Both the position numbers and the translations under genes were made by a program. From positions 1 to 15,970 of the forward strand of contig JAEZDF010000046.1 of the NCBI GenBank assembly GCA_023429685.1: a DNA stretch of 15,970 bases. The letters are read 5' to 3'. This document shows positions 1 through 10,317 of this stretch, one piece after another. Source of the DNA: Bacillota bacterium (GTDB lineage Bacteria; Bacillota; Clostridia; Oscillospirales; Ruminococcaceae). The notes under the pieces were generated by a model. The model made no database searches and was not told the DNA's origin. It was given only the letters and a program-made list of their open reading frames with translations. Within the stretch, counting starts at the first letter, position 1. Every line of letters begins with the position of its first letter.

Positions 1-787
1 AAAACTGCTTAAGTACGAATGGAAGGCAACCGCGCGCATCTTTGTTCCGTTTTATCTGGCCGTAGTGGTATTCGCGCTGATTAACCGCATATTTATTTCA
101 TTAAACGTTTCGGAGGGCTGGATGGCGTTTGTGGCGGGACTTTCTGGCGCCGCATATGCGTTTGCAATCGTTGCGACGCTGGCTCTGACACTGTTTATCA
201 TCATTCAGCGGTTTTATAAAAATCTGTTGGGCGACGAAGGATACTTGATGTTCACACTGCCGGTAAAAACATGGCAGAACATCACCGCAAAACTGTTAAT
301 AGCCGCCGCGTGGCAGCTGATTAGTGCGCTTGTTGTAATCGGCTCAGTGCTTCTTATGGTTGCACAGCCGGGCACAATGGTAGAAATACGTAAAGCATTT
401 GCGGATGCTGTCATTGAGTTTTCGAAAATTAACCTAAGCTTAGGGGCTACGACGGCGTGGCTTGTCGCGGCAATTTTGGTCTCGTTGTTTACGGGAATCC
501 TGTTTTTATACGCATCCATCTCCATTGGGCAGTTGTTTTCGCGTTACAAGCTGGTTGCCTCGTTTGGCGCATTCCTTGTGCTTAACACTGTTTCGCAGAT
601 CATTTCAAGCCTGCTTGTAGGTGCACTATATCTTGCCATGCCCCAAGCGTTTGTAGATAATGCAGTACCCCCCGGAGAGTTTTTTACGGGTTTGCTTGCG
701 GGCATAATCGTGCTAAACCTGCTTATGGGCACAGCATACTACATCATCAGTGAGCGTATTTTAACAAAGCGCTTAAACCTCGAATAA
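1..787 (+). CDS. ABC-2-like transporter permease, 5' partial
   Basis: This is an integral membrane protein whose start lies before the window: the frame is open from base 2, reading KLLKYEWKATARIFVPFYL before the first in-window alternative start (GTG at 65), so that GTG is not the real start. About 261 residues are visible. Hydrophobic segments alternate with short loops, roughly six of them. The stretch GDEGYLMFTLPV, followed by a helix beginning TAKLL, is a pattern I associate with small clostridial permeases encoded next to an ABC ATP-binding subunit. The expected role is the membrane half of an ABC exporter or drug/peptide transporter, with the ATPase presumably upstream and out of view. 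No substrate can be named. The gene ends at TAA and is followed by a terminator shared with the convergent neighbour. The permease assignment is family recognition, not proof. Confidence 0.65.
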   Translation, partial: KLLKYEWKATARIFVPFYLAVVVFALINRIFISLNVSEGWMAFVAGLSGAAYAFAIVATLALTLFIIIQRFYKNLLGDEGYLMFTLPVKTWQNITAKLLIAAAWQLISALVVIGSVLLMVAQPGTMVEIRKAFADAVIEFSKINLSLGATTAWLVAAILVSLFTGILFLYASISIGQLFSRYKLVASFGAFLVLNTVSQIISSLLVGALYLAMPQAFVDNAVPPGEFFTGLLAGIIVLNLLMGTAYYIISERILTKRLNLE

Positions 788-815
788 GGTATTGGCACCG
801 ACCAAATACAAATCA

Positions 816-850
816 AAAACCCGTCCGCATTGCTGCGGGCGGGTTTTGTG
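816..850. terminator. Bidirectional rho-independent terminator
   Basis: A 10 bp GC-rich stem (820-829 with 834-843, one G-U pair, loop TTGC) is flanked by A's on the left and TTTT on the right. It sits between two convergent genes and can serve both. On the minus strand the U tract (TTTTTGATTTG) is better than on the plus strand. Confidence 0.85.
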
Positions 851-867
851 CAGGATAAAGAGCGTTT

Positions 868-1725
868 TCAGCTTGTCGCAGTGTCACCCTCCACGACCTC
901 AAGAGAGGGGGCGGTGGGTTTTGCGGCTTCTTTCTTTTCAAACGCGGTAAAGTATGCGGTGCATAGCATCAGGGGGGCAAGGGAAAGGGTTGCAATGCGC
1001 TGAATGTACCACATCGGCTCCAGCGTAAAAAAGGCGTTGGAATACGCCGCAATTAGCATACCCAGTGTAGCAGGTACCAGCAAGGTAACCCCCACAACCG
1101 AGCTTAAAAACATCCAGCGTGCACCCGATTTGGTAAACAGCCCCGCAATGGCAAACGCAAAATACATAAAATAGACGCATAAGGCAACAAGGCAAAGCAG
1201 CGAAAGCAGGTTCTCGCTAATGGTAAGCACGGTGCTTGTACGCCTAAAATCGTTCAGTAGGCGTATTACAACCCAACCAAGGGGTACAAGCGGCAGGAAC
1301 TTATGGCGTATCTCCCGCTTGCCAACGGTTAACACCCCAAAATACAAAAGAACAAGTGCCGAGACAAAACCAAGCAGTGCCTCGGATACCGTAACCAGCT
1401 TAATGGTGCTGCCATCCATGATGCCTGCAAGCATAAAAGCACTGGCGAACAGGTTTGTGCCGCCCGCAAGCAGCAACGCCACCCCGGTTAAACGGCTGCG
1501 CAAAAAGGAGGTGTGCGCCTTGGCGATGGTTTTATCCAAAAAGCTTGTAAAAGCGGCAAGAACAAAGAACATTGCCAGCCCACCGTACAACAGATACACC
1601 GACAGGTCAATATCGGTAAAAAAGCCTGTTGCTACGTTAATAATCCACAGATACTGCCATACTCGTATTGCCGTGAATACCGCGGCGGCTACAACCGCAA
1701 GCGCGCATATTGATTTTCGCTTCAA
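868..1725 (-). CDS. Unrecognised multi-pass membrane protein
   Basis: I do not recognise the family of this 285-residue protein. It starts at TTG (1725-1723), supported by a GGAG ribosome site 9 nt upstream. About eight hydrophobic segments are visible, near residues 7-27, 42-62, 80-101, 112-134, 142-157, 170-196, 203-228 and 240-262. A short charged cytosol-like tail ends in EVVEGDTATS. The loops hold basic patches (for example KREIRHK near 136-142), and there is no cysteine pair, nucleotide-binding motif or obvious catalytic signature. The gene is monocistronic in appearance: its own promoter lies at 1761-1789, just past the gltA terminator, and it shares the 816-850 terminator. A transporter-like or sensory membrane role is possible but unsupported. 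Confidence 0.75.
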   Translation of the reverse strand: MKRKSICALAVVAAAVFTAIRVWQYLWIINVATGFFTDIDLSVYLLYGGLAMFFVLAAFTSFLDKTIAKAHTSFLRSRLTGVALLLAGGTNLFASAFMLAGIMDGSTIKLVTVSEALLGFVSALVLLYFGVLTVGKREIRHKFLPLVPLGWVVIRLLNDFRRTSTVLTISENLLSLLCLVALCVYFMYFAFAIAGLFTKSGARWMFLSSVVGVTLLVPATLGMLIAAYSNAFFTLEPMWYIQRIATLSLAPLMLCTAYFTAFEKKEAAKPTAPSLEVVEGDTATS

Positions 1726-1760
1726 TTAAAATCACTCCATCTATGTGGCATTATTGCGAT

Positions 1761-1789
1761 ATTATAGCACAACGCAGTGGAAAATACAA
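1761..1789 (-). promoter_or_regulatory. Extended -10 promoter for the 868-1725 gene
   Basis: On the minus strand TGC-TATAAT (the hexamer occupies 1766-1761) is preceded by TTGTAT with a 17 nt spacer (-35 at 1789-1784). The -35 is weak (3/6) but the -10 is perfect and carries the TGn extension. It lies between the gltA terminator and the TTG start of the downstream gene. Confidence 0.6.
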
Positions 1790-1819
1790 ACAGAAGAACC
1801 GCCCCAAAAGGGGCGGTTC
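1789..1819 (-). terminator. Terminator of citrate synthase
   Basis: A perfect 10 bp stem GAACCGCCCC / GGGGCGGTTC (1796-1805 with 1810-1819, 4 nt loop) lies 30 bp after the gltA stop. On the minus strand it is followed by the T-rich run TTCTGTTTG. Confidence 0.8.
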
Positions 1820-1849
1820 CTGTCAATACAACATGAATGCAGTATAAAA

Positions 1850-3232
<1,383 letters not shown>

Positions 3233-3241
3233 ACTTTCCGT

Positions 3242-3248
3242 CCCTCCC
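3242..3248 (-). promoter_or_regulatory. Ribosome binding site that decides the gltA start
   Basis: GGGAGGG on the minus strand lies 10 nt (from the GGAGG core) before ATG 3232 and overlaps the alternative upstream ATG at 3250-3248. The upstream ATG has no purine-rich site before it, so translation should begin at 3232. Confidence 0.75.
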
Positions 3249-3282
3249 ATAAGAATTGTGATGATTCTGGGCTGTGGTACAT

Positions 3283-3308
3283 TGCAACTTAAGTTAAATA
3301 AAGTTGCA
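3283..3308. repeat. Inverted repeat upstream of gltA, possible operator
   Basis: TGCAACTT (3283-3290) and AAGTTGCA (3301-3308) form a perfect 8 bp inverted repeat separated by 10 nt. A perfect 10 bp palindrome, AACTTAAGTT (3286-3295), overlaps the left arm. The repeat lies 51-76 bp before the gltA start codon, so an operator is plausible. The binding protein is unknown. Confidence 0.4.
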
Positions 3309-3412
3309 TAAACTTACTATGCTACCGCGCTAAACTAGCGGTTGATGCAACAGTTGAACGAAGTGTTGTGCATCGTATTATCCCTGTAAAAGATGATTTA
3401 AGCTGATAAATT

Positions 3413-3468
3413 CAAGGCAAGAGTGCAGTAACCCAGTATCATCATTTTACATGATGAGAAATGCCTTG
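3413..3468. repeat. Nested inverted repeats upstream of spoIID
   Basis: The outer arms are CAAGGCA (3413-3419) and TGCCTTG (3462-3468). Inside them, TCATCAT (3439-3445) and ATGATGA (3451-3457) form a 7 bp hairpin with loop TTTAC. The block ends 93 bp before the spoIID start. It may be an operator or a 5' leader structure. It has no U tract, so it is not a terminator. Confidence 0.35.
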
Positions 3469-3561
3469 TCAATATATTAACGACAAAAAATGAAGCGAAC
3501 CCCGTGAGTTCCGTCATTTCGACACGAGTAGTGAAAACCAGAGGAAAGGAGAGGGACAAGA

Positions 3562-4689
3562 TTGAAGGAAAGTATAGCCTTAGCACTTTTGCTGTTGCTT
3601 GCACTGGTGCTCATTCCATTGCTCGCGATAGGGGGTGAAAACGTCGGGCTGCTTAACCCGTTTGACACCGCCGCAAGCGGGTCTGATACTAGCAAAGAGA
3701 CCGCGTCCTCCTCTCAGGCACAGCAGACACAAGACAACCCAAACCCCAATGCGGATGCCGAGCAGGCGCTTGATGATCTGCTCGCGCAGTATACAAGCTC
3801 TGTGGTTGTTAATGAGCCCGTTAGCCTGACCGACTTCCGCATTAAAAACCTGTCTACGGGAGAGGTCGAGACGGTATCCGCCAGAGATTATGTAATTGGT
3901 GCAGTCGCAAGCGAGATGCCCGCTTCCTTTAGCGTAGAGGCGTTAAAGGCACAGGCGGTCGCCGCGCACACCTATGCCCTGCGCAGAAAGCTCGACGCCG
4001 CGTCTGGGGATGCCGATTTTGAGGCGGATCCATCCAACTACAAGGGGTATATGACCGAGGAGCTTGCGCGCGTATGGTTTGGGGACAACTTTGACGTTTA
4101 CTGGAGCCGTATTGCAGGCGCGTGCGACGAGGTCCTGGGTAAGGTGCTGGTGTATCAGGAGGAGCCGATTATCGCAGCATACCATTCGATGTCTGCGGGG
4201 CTGACCGAAAGCGCCGAAACGGTGTGGCACACGGGTGTGCCCTACCTTGTTCCAGTAGAAAGCGCAGGGGATATGCTTGCGCGAAACTTTGAGGTAGAGA
4301 CCGACGTCACCGCCGACGAGGTCAAGGGGTTGCTGGTAGCGAAGTTTCCCGATATCAAGCTGCCAAGTGACAAGACAAAGTGGTTTGATATTAAAAAGCG
4401 TAGTGAGTCGGGCACCATCACCGAGCTCGTAGCGGGTGACGTAACCATGACGGGGCAGGACGCGCGCGAGATGTTTACCCTGCGCTCTGCTAACTTTACG
4501 GTGGGGTATGCAAACGGCAAGTTTACCTTTACTACGCTCGGTTACGGTCATGGCGTGGGGCTTAGCCAGTACGGTGCCGACTATATGGCACGTCAGGGTG
4601 CTACCTACGACGAAATTCTCGCCCATTACTACTCCGACGCGGCACTCGTGGATATCAGTAATCTCAAGCTCAGCACAGAGGGAGAATAA
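3562..4689 (+). CDS. spoIID: Stage II sporulation protein D (SpoIID/LytB domain)
   Basis: SpoIID is a membrane-anchored lytic transglycosylase that degrades peptidoglycan around the forespore to drive engulfment, together with SpoIIM and SpoIIP. The 375-residue product has an N-terminal membrane anchor (residues 4-24), a Ser/Gln/Asn-rich linker (about 39-66), and the SpoIID domain from about residue 87. Visible signatures are SARDYVIGAVASEMP (the Glu at 118 is the expected catalytic acid), AQAVAAHTYALRRK, AAYHSMSAGLTESAETVW, and GYGHGVGLSQYGA at 328-339. Start is TTG 3562, with AAGGAG 10 nt upstream. The gene stands alone: it is not beside spoIIQ, spoIIM or spoIIP here. A vegetative LytB-type amidase enhancer is a less likely alternative. 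The family is clear; the sporulation role is known from homologues. Confidence 0.93.
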   Translation: MKESIALALLLLLALVLIPLLAIGGENVGLLNPFDTAASGSDTSKETASSSQAQQTQDNPNPNADAEQALDDLLAQYTSSVVVNEPVSLTDFRIKNLSTGEVETVSARDYVIGAVASEMPASFSVEALKAQAVAAHTYALRRKLDAASGDADFEADPSNYKGYMTEELARVWFGDNFDVYWSRIAGACDEVLGKVLVYQEEPIIAAYHSMSAGLTESAETVWHTGVPYLVPVESAGDMLARNFEVETDVTADEVKGLLVAKFPDIKLPSDKTKWFDIKKRSESGTITELVAGDVTMTGQDAREMFTLRSANFTVGYANGKFTFTTLGYGHGVGLSQYGADYMARQGATYDEILAHYYSDAALVDISNLKLSTEGE

Positions 4690-4697
4690 ACATACAA

Positions 4698-4747
4698 AAA
4701 GCGCCCCCGTAAAAAGGACGCAAACTGTCCTTTTACGGGGGTGCTTT
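4698..4747. terminator. Strong bidirectional terminator
   Basis: A stem of about 21 bp (4698-4719 with 4727-4747, one bulged A and one G-U pair, 7 nt loop) lies between the convergent spoIID and metal ATPase genes. On the minus strand it ends in CTTTTT. On the plus strand the T run is only CTTT. Confidence 0.85.
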
Positions 4748-4768
4748 ACAAAACGGTTCGCATGTTGG

Positions 4769-6980
<2,212 letters not shown>

Positions 6981-6994
<14 letters not shown>

Positions 6995-7460
6995 GTTGAT
7001 GCTCCTCCCTGATGTGCTCAAGCCCTGTGAGCAGGATGCGGCTGACGTGTTCGTCGTCCAGCGAGTAGAAGATGGATTTTCCGTCACGGCGGGTTTTTAC
7101 AAGGCTAGCAGTGCGAAGGATGCGCAACTGGTGTGATACCGCCGACTGCCCCATGCCCAAGATATATGCAATATCGCACACACACAGCTCGCGGCTGTTA
7201 AGCAAAAAGATAATCTTCAGGCGGGTCGAATCGCCGTACACCTTAAACGCGTCGGTCAGCCGGCTCAGCTCCGCCGACTTAGGGATATACTGTGTAAAAT
7301 CATCAGGAGACAGGTTGTCGGAAAGAATGTTAATAATCTGCTCGTCGCAGGCATCCTGCCCGTCGCACTGTGCTTCGGCGGGGGAACTATCCGACGCATG
7401 GTTTTTACAGCTGCAGTGCGCGGTCTCACGCGGCGGCTGCGAATCGTTTGGCTGAGGCAT
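6981..7460 (-). CDS. ArsR/SmtB-family metal-sensing repressor (CadC-like)
   Basis: This is a 159-residue winged-helix repressor that should release DNA when Zn, Cd or Pb binds. The core runs from about residue 62 to 150, with the recognition helix in MGQSAVSHQLRIL. ELCVCD (C93, C95) is the alpha-3 Cys pair of CadC. The Cys/His-rich N-terminus (HCSCKNH at 15-21, C32, C38) can complete an alpha-3N site. D136, H138, H149 and E152 have exactly the spacing of the SmtB alpha-5 zinc site (D104, H106, H117, E120). The start chosen is ATG 7460 with GGAGG 7 nt upstream; the in-frame upstream ATG at 7502 sits inside the operator and lacks a ribosome site. It is the first gene of the operon with the exporter, and should be autoregulated through 7483-7506. 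Confidence 0.92.
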
Positions 7461-7482
7461 GGTAGAACCTCCAATCAAATTA

Positions 7483-7506
7483 ACATATGAGCAATCGTTC
7501 ATATGT
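7483..7506. promoter_or_regulatory. SmtB/CzrA-type metal repressor operator
   Basis: The inverted repeat ACATATGA (7483-7490) / TCATATGT (7499-7506) has an 8 nt centre (GCAATCGT). It contains TGA-N8-TCA, close to the imperfect 12-2-12 ATATGAACA/TGTTCATAT operators of ArsR/SmtB sensors. It lies just downstream of the predicted transcription start (near 7513) and before the repressor's ribosome site, so bound repressor would block the operon. Confidence 0.8.
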
Positions 7507-7519
7507 ATTCTATAACCGT

Positions 7520-7548
7520 ATCATACACCTATTAAGTATAGTTGTCAA
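7520..7548 (-). promoter_or_regulatory. Near-consensus promoter of the metal-resistance operon
   Basis: On the minus strand TTGACA (7548-7543), a 17 nt spacer and TATGAT (7525-7520) give an almost perfect housekeeping promoter. A strong promoter directly above a repressor operator is typical of derepressible metal-efflux operons. Confidence 0.85.
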
Positions 7549-7663
7549 TTGCTTTTTTGGGAATTTTTTAGCCTCCCTACCGCCCTCTGTTTTTTTTGGG
7601 TAGCGGACTGCTGAGAGCCGTCGGTTTTGCGTGTGTTTGGTAAGGTTTTGGAGCAATAGCATC

Positions 7664-7691
7664 TTGCTTTTTCGAGCGGTTGTGATACAAT
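7664..7691 (+). promoter_or_regulatory. Ferredoxin promoter
   Basis: TTGCTT (7664-7669), a 16 nt spacer and TACAAT (7686-7691) lie 30 bp before the ferredoxin start, leaving a short leader that carries AGGAGGTG. Confidence 0.6.
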
Positions 7692-7721
7692 AAAACCATC
7701 CGAAAAGGAGGTGTTTGTTGT

Positions 7722-7895
7722 ATGGCATATTTTATTTCTGAAGAATGCATCAGCTGCGGCGCATGTGAGCCTGAGTGTCCAGTATCGGCTATCTCTGCTG
7801 GAGATTCCATCTACGTCATTGACGAGGCTACCTGCATTGATTGCGGTGCCTGTGCCGGAGTTTGCCCCGTAGAGGCTCCTCAGCCCAAGGCGTAA
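7722..7895 (+). CDS. Clostridial 2[4Fe-4S] ferredoxin
   Basis: A 57-residue soluble electron carrier. Low-potential ferredoxins of this type link pyruvate:ferredoxin oxidoreductase, hydrogenase and related enzymes in anaerobes. It has two CxxCxxCxxxCP cluster motifs: C9, C12, C15, C19 and C38, C41, C44, C48, arranged as the usual two-fold repeat. Length matches the ~55-residue clostridial family. Start is ATG 7722 with a very strong AGGAGGTG site 8 nt upstream. It is a single-gene unit: promoter at 7664-7691 and terminator at 7961-7999. It is divergent from the metal-efflux operon, and no functional link to it is evident. The gene is short enough to be missed by gene callers with a 60-residue cutoff. 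Confidence 0.95.
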   Translation: MAYFISEECISCGACEPECPVSAISAGDSIYVIDEATCIDCGACAGVCPVEAPQPKA

Positions 7896-7960
7896 TGCCA
7901 AAGGTGTCAGAAACCTTTAACCAGAAGCTGTTTCATACATATCTTGAAACATGCCGTTAT

Positions 7961-7999
7961 AAAGCGGGTGCCGTCATGGGCATCCGCTTTATTCTTTTT
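7961..7999 (+). terminator. Ferredoxin terminator
   Basis: A 12 bp stem AAAGCGGGTGCC / GGCATCCGCTTT (7961-7972 with 7979-7990, one G-U pair, 6 nt loop) is followed by ATTCTTTTT. It lies 65 bp after the ferredoxin stop. Confidence 0.85.
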
Positions 8000-8016
8000 G
8001 CATATTGTGTTAAAAT
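7988..8016 (+). promoter_or_regulatory. Probable promoter of the trmN6-rsmI unit
   Basis: TGT-TAAAAT (8008-8016) is an extended -10, with a poor -35 (TTTATT, 7988-7993) at 17 nt spacing. It overlaps the end of the ferredoxin terminator and lies about 95 bp before the methyltransferase start. The leader contains a small GGGGG-ACA-CCCCC hairpin near 8042-8054. Confidence 0.45.
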
Positions 8017-8110
8017 AGTGACTACGAATTAAAAGCAAAGCGGGGGACACCCCCAAATTTTAAGTAAAATAAACGGAACATGCCGTCATAAAAGGAAGCC
8101 GTGAAAACCG

Positions 8111-8857
8111 ATGGATAATAAGAGTAGTGATAATGCAGTAGAGCAGCTTTCCCACGGCACAAGGCTGTATGTAAGTGACGCGCATAAATTTGGTACCGAC
8201 GCGTTTTTGCTCGCCGGTTTTTCCGCACCCCGCCACAAGGACGTCTGCTGCGACCTTGGCTCGGGCTGCGGCATTATCCCGTTTATCTGGTGCGATGTGT
8301 ACAAGCCAAAGCGCATCGTGGCGGTGGAACTGCAAGAACAGGGCGCGCAGCTGATGCACCGCTCGGTTGCATTAAACGGGCTTGAAGGCATTGTCACCCC
8401 CCTGCAGGCCGACCTGCGGAACCTAAACGGGGTACTGGAGGCGGGCGTATTTGATGTGGTGAGCTGCAACCCGCCCTATAAGGCGGCAGATACGGGCATA
8501 CTAAGCGAGACCAAGAGCGACCGCATTGCGCGGCACGAAACGATGTGTACGGCTTACGATGTGGCAAAAGCCGCGGCACGACTTTTGCGGTTTGGCGGCA
8601 GGCTATGCATCTGCCAACGGCCCGAGCGCCTGTGCGACGTGCTTGAGGCAATGCGCCAAAACGGCATTGAGCCAAAACGGGTGCGGTTTGTGCAGCAGCG
8701 ACCCGATACCGCGCCGTGGCTGTTTTTGGCGGAGGGCAAAAAGGGTGCAAAGCCGTTTTTACAGGTGGAAAAGCCCTTTCTTATCGAGGGAGAGGGCGGG
8801 TTTTCGCGTGAGCTGCTCGACCTATACGGCAAAGAGGATAACCTGCCTGCGCGCTGA
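8111..8857 (+). CDS. trmN6: tRNA1(Val) (adenine37-N6)-methyltransferase-like protein
   Basis: A 248-residue SAM-dependent methyltransferase. TrmN6 (YfiC) of E. coli makes m6A37 in tRNA1(Val); the Bacillus relative is YabB. The Rossmann motif I is DLGSGCG (48-54), the acidic motif II is VAVELQ (70-75), and NPPY (120-123) is the N6-adenine/amino methyltransferase catalytic motif. The opening TDAFLLAGF segment is typical of the family. Start is ATG 8111; the purine-rich AAGGAAG is somewhat far (about 13 nt), but the nearer GTG at 8101 is out of frame and soon hits a stop. It lies 42 bp before rsmI and shares its direction, so it is probably one operon. The exact tRNA target in this organism is not shown by the sequence. 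Confidence 0.85.
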   Translation: MDNKSSDNAVEQLSHGTRLYVSDAHKFGTDAFLLAGFSAPRHKDVCCDLGSGCGIIPFIWCDVYKPKRIVAVELQEQGAQLMHRSVALNGLEGIVTPLQADLRNLNGVLEAGVFDVVSCNPPYKAADTGILSETKSDRIARHETMCTAYDVAKAAARLLRFGGRLCICQRPERLCDVLEAMRQNGIEPKRVRFVQQRPDTAPWLFLAEGKKGAKPFLQVEKPFLIEGEGGFSRELLDLYGKEDNLPAR

Positions 8858-8899
8858 CAAGGGCAATTACAATATACGCAAAAAAGGAAGGGTCAAAGC

Positions 8900-9721
8900 A
8901 TGAAGCTGTATGTCGTGGGCACGCCGATCGGAAACCTGGGAGACCTGTCGCCCCGCGCCGCTCAGGTGCTGCAATCGGTGGATTTCATCGCCGCGGAGGA
9001 TACCCGCGTGACCCTGAAGCTGCTTAATCATTTTAATATTAAAAAACCGATGATCAGTTACTACGAGCATAACCTGCGCGAACGGGGAGAGCTGATTGTG
9101 TCGCGTATTTTAGGCGGGGAGCAATGCGCGATCGTCACCGATGCGGGCATGCCCTGCATCAGCGACCCGGGCGAGGACCTGGTGCGGTTGTGCAGAGAGC
9201 GCGGGGTGCCGATTGAGGTGGTGCCCGGACCAAGCGCAGCCATCTCGGCACTTGCCGTTTCGGGGCTTACCACCTCCCGCTTTTCGTTTGAGGGCTTTTT
9301 AAGCACCGCAAAGAAGGCGCGTGCCGAGCATCTGAACGAGATAAAGGACAACCCCCGTACGCTAATCTTTTACGAGGCACCCCACAAGCTGGTGCAAACG
9401 CTTGAGGATATGCTGCGCGTTTTGGGCGACCGGCGCATCTCGCTTGCGCGGGAGCTTACCAAGCTGCACGAGGAGGTTTTGTGTACCACTCTTTTTCAGG
9501 CTGTGGTATATTATAAAGAAAACGCGCCACGGGGGGAGTTTGTGCTGATTGTTGAGGGCGCGCAAAAAATAGAGCCCGAGCGGGTAGACATTGCCGAGGC
9601 GGCGCAGCTGGCGAGGGAGCTTGCGCAGCAGGGTCTTTCACTCAGCGAGGCGGCAAAGCAGGCGGCGGCAAAAACCGGGCACCGCAAAAGCGAAATATAC
9701 AGTCTCGCGTCAAAAATGTGA
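8900..9721 (+). CDS. rsmI: 16S rRNA (cytidine1402-2'-O)-methyltransferase RsmI
   Basis: RsmI methylates the ribose of C1402 in the decoding centre of 16S rRNA, using SAM; RsmH adds the base N4 methyl. The 273-residue protein opens with VVGTPIGNLGD (5-15), then AEDTR (32-36), TDAGMPCISDPG (80-91), VPGPSA (108-113) and EGFL (131-134), the signature blocks of the tetrapyrrole-methylase-fold RsmI family. The C-terminal 40 residues (AQQGLSLSEAAKQAAAKTG) form the small helical domain found in full-length members. Length is normal. Start ATG 8900 has AAGGAAGG about 10 nt upstream. It is downstream of trmN6; the yazA-type GIY-YIG gene that sits between the two in Bacillus is absent. No terminator is visible after it. 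Confidence 0.96.
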   Translation: MKLYVVGTPIGNLGDLSPRAAQVLQSVDFIAAEDTRVTLKLLNHFNIKKPMISYYEHNLRERGELIVSRILGGEQCAIVTDAGMPCISDPGEDLVRLCRERGVPIEVVPGPSAAISALAVSGLTTSRFSFEGFLSTAKKARAEHLNEIKDNPRTLIFYEAPHKLVQTLEDMLRVLGDRRISLARELTKLHEEVLCTTLFQAVVYYKENAPRGEFVLIVEGAQKIEPERVDIAEAAQLARELAQQGLSLSEAAKQAAAKTGHRKSEIYSLASKM

Positions 9722-9743
9722 AAGAACGTTGTAGCATTGCCTC

Positions 9744-9772
9744 TTTTTTCGCAAGGGGAATTATGGTATAAT
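9744..9772 (+). promoter_or_regulatory. Extended -10 promoter for the DUF2500-lysA unit
   Basis: TGG-TATAAT (9764-9772) is a perfect extended -10. The -35 position holds only TTTTTT (9744-9749) at 17 nt spacing. A leader of about 84 nt follows before the DUF2500 start, in which I see no clear riboswitch-like structure. Confidence 0.55.
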
Positions 9773-9862
9773 CACCCCAAAGCGTTTACGTGCATTACGG
9801 CCGATAACCCGTATTATAAAGACATCAGCTGCGTCCGTGTTAGGATTTTTGGAGGAAATACA

Positions 9863-10264
9863 ATGGGATTTGGGTTTGGGGCATTCGATTTCATGTTTGG
9901 TATTATACCGTTTTTCGTTATCATCATGTTCATTGCGGTGTTTGTTTTTTTTGCGGTTACCATTGTAAAGGGTGCAAAGCAAAAAAACTACAACCGTTCT
10001 CAGCCGCGGCTCACCGTGCGGGCAAGGGTGGTGTCTAAGCGCACCGAGGTACGCGGTCACGGCGGCAGCCATCACCATACGGGGGATGTCGCCCACACCA
10101 CGGGCGGGGTAACGCGCACCAACTACTATGCCACCTTTGAGGTGGAAAGCGGCGACCGCATGGAGCTTTTGATTCCCCCAAACGAGATTGGATACCTTGT
10201 CGAGGGCGATGCGGGCAGCCTGACGTTTCGCGGCACCGAGTATCTGGGCTTTGTTCGCGGATAA
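9863..10264 (+). CDS. DUF2500 membrane-anchored protein
   Basis: A 133-residue protein of unknown function (E. coli YhhM is the named relative I recall). One transmembrane helix occupies residues 14-35, followed by a basic stretch and a small beta-rich domain: PRLTVRARVVSKRTEVR (49-64), a Gly/His/Thr-rich loop (65-84, with HHH at 70-72), then YYATFEVESGDRMELLIP (88-105) and LTFRGTEYLGF (120-130). The Arg-Val-Val-Lys-Arg and TFEVESGDRMEL blocks identify the family. Start is ATG 9863 with GGAGGAAA 8 nt upstream; a longer in-frame reading from 9737 would run across the promoter. It lies 53 bp before lysA with no terminator, so the two are likely co-transcribed. The His-rich loop could bind metal, which is speculation. 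Confidence 0.88.
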   Translation: MGFGFGAFDFMFGIIPFFVIIMFIAVFVFFAVTIVKGAKQKNYNRSQPRLTVRARVVSKRTEVRGHGGSHHHTGDVAHTTGGVTRTNYYATFEVESGDRMELLIPPNEIGYLVEGDAGSLTFRGTEYLGFVRG

Positions 10265-10317
10265 AATGAATATCATGCGAGATTTGAAAGATATGTATAA
10301 AGCATGGAGGAAGTACA

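Larger units (their letters stand above)
3251..3561. other. Divergent gltA/spoIID intergenic region
   Basis: These 311 bp carry no gene. They must hold both divergent promoters, but I could not assign a convincing -35/-10 pair for either gene, nor a clear sigma-E type promoter for spoIID. The region contains several inverted repeats, listed separately. An imperfect repeat GATGCA (near 3343) / TGCATC (near 3370) also lies in the middle. The spoIID side ends with AAGGAG about 10 nt before its TTG start. Confidence 0.6.

Noticed and set aside
1220..1729. Plus-strand ORF of 169 codons opposite the membrane protein
   Set aside because: It is basic and low-complexity in composition, has no ribosome site, and is antisense to a coherent multi-pass membrane protein.
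7561..7660. T-rich stretch with CTACC/GGTAG as a terminator or sRNA between the metal operon and ferredoxin
   Set aside because: Only a 5 bp stem is possible and the T run lies inside the loop, so neither call is supported.
7895..8032. Short plus-strand ORF of 45 codons overlapping the ferredoxin stop
   Set aside because: It has no ribosome site, runs through the ferredoxin terminator hairpin, and resembles no protein I know.
8042..8054. GGGGG-ACA-CCCCC hairpin in the trmN6 leader as a riboswitch or terminator
   Set aside because: A 5 bp stem with a 3 nt loop and no U tract or conserved core is too small to support a named element.
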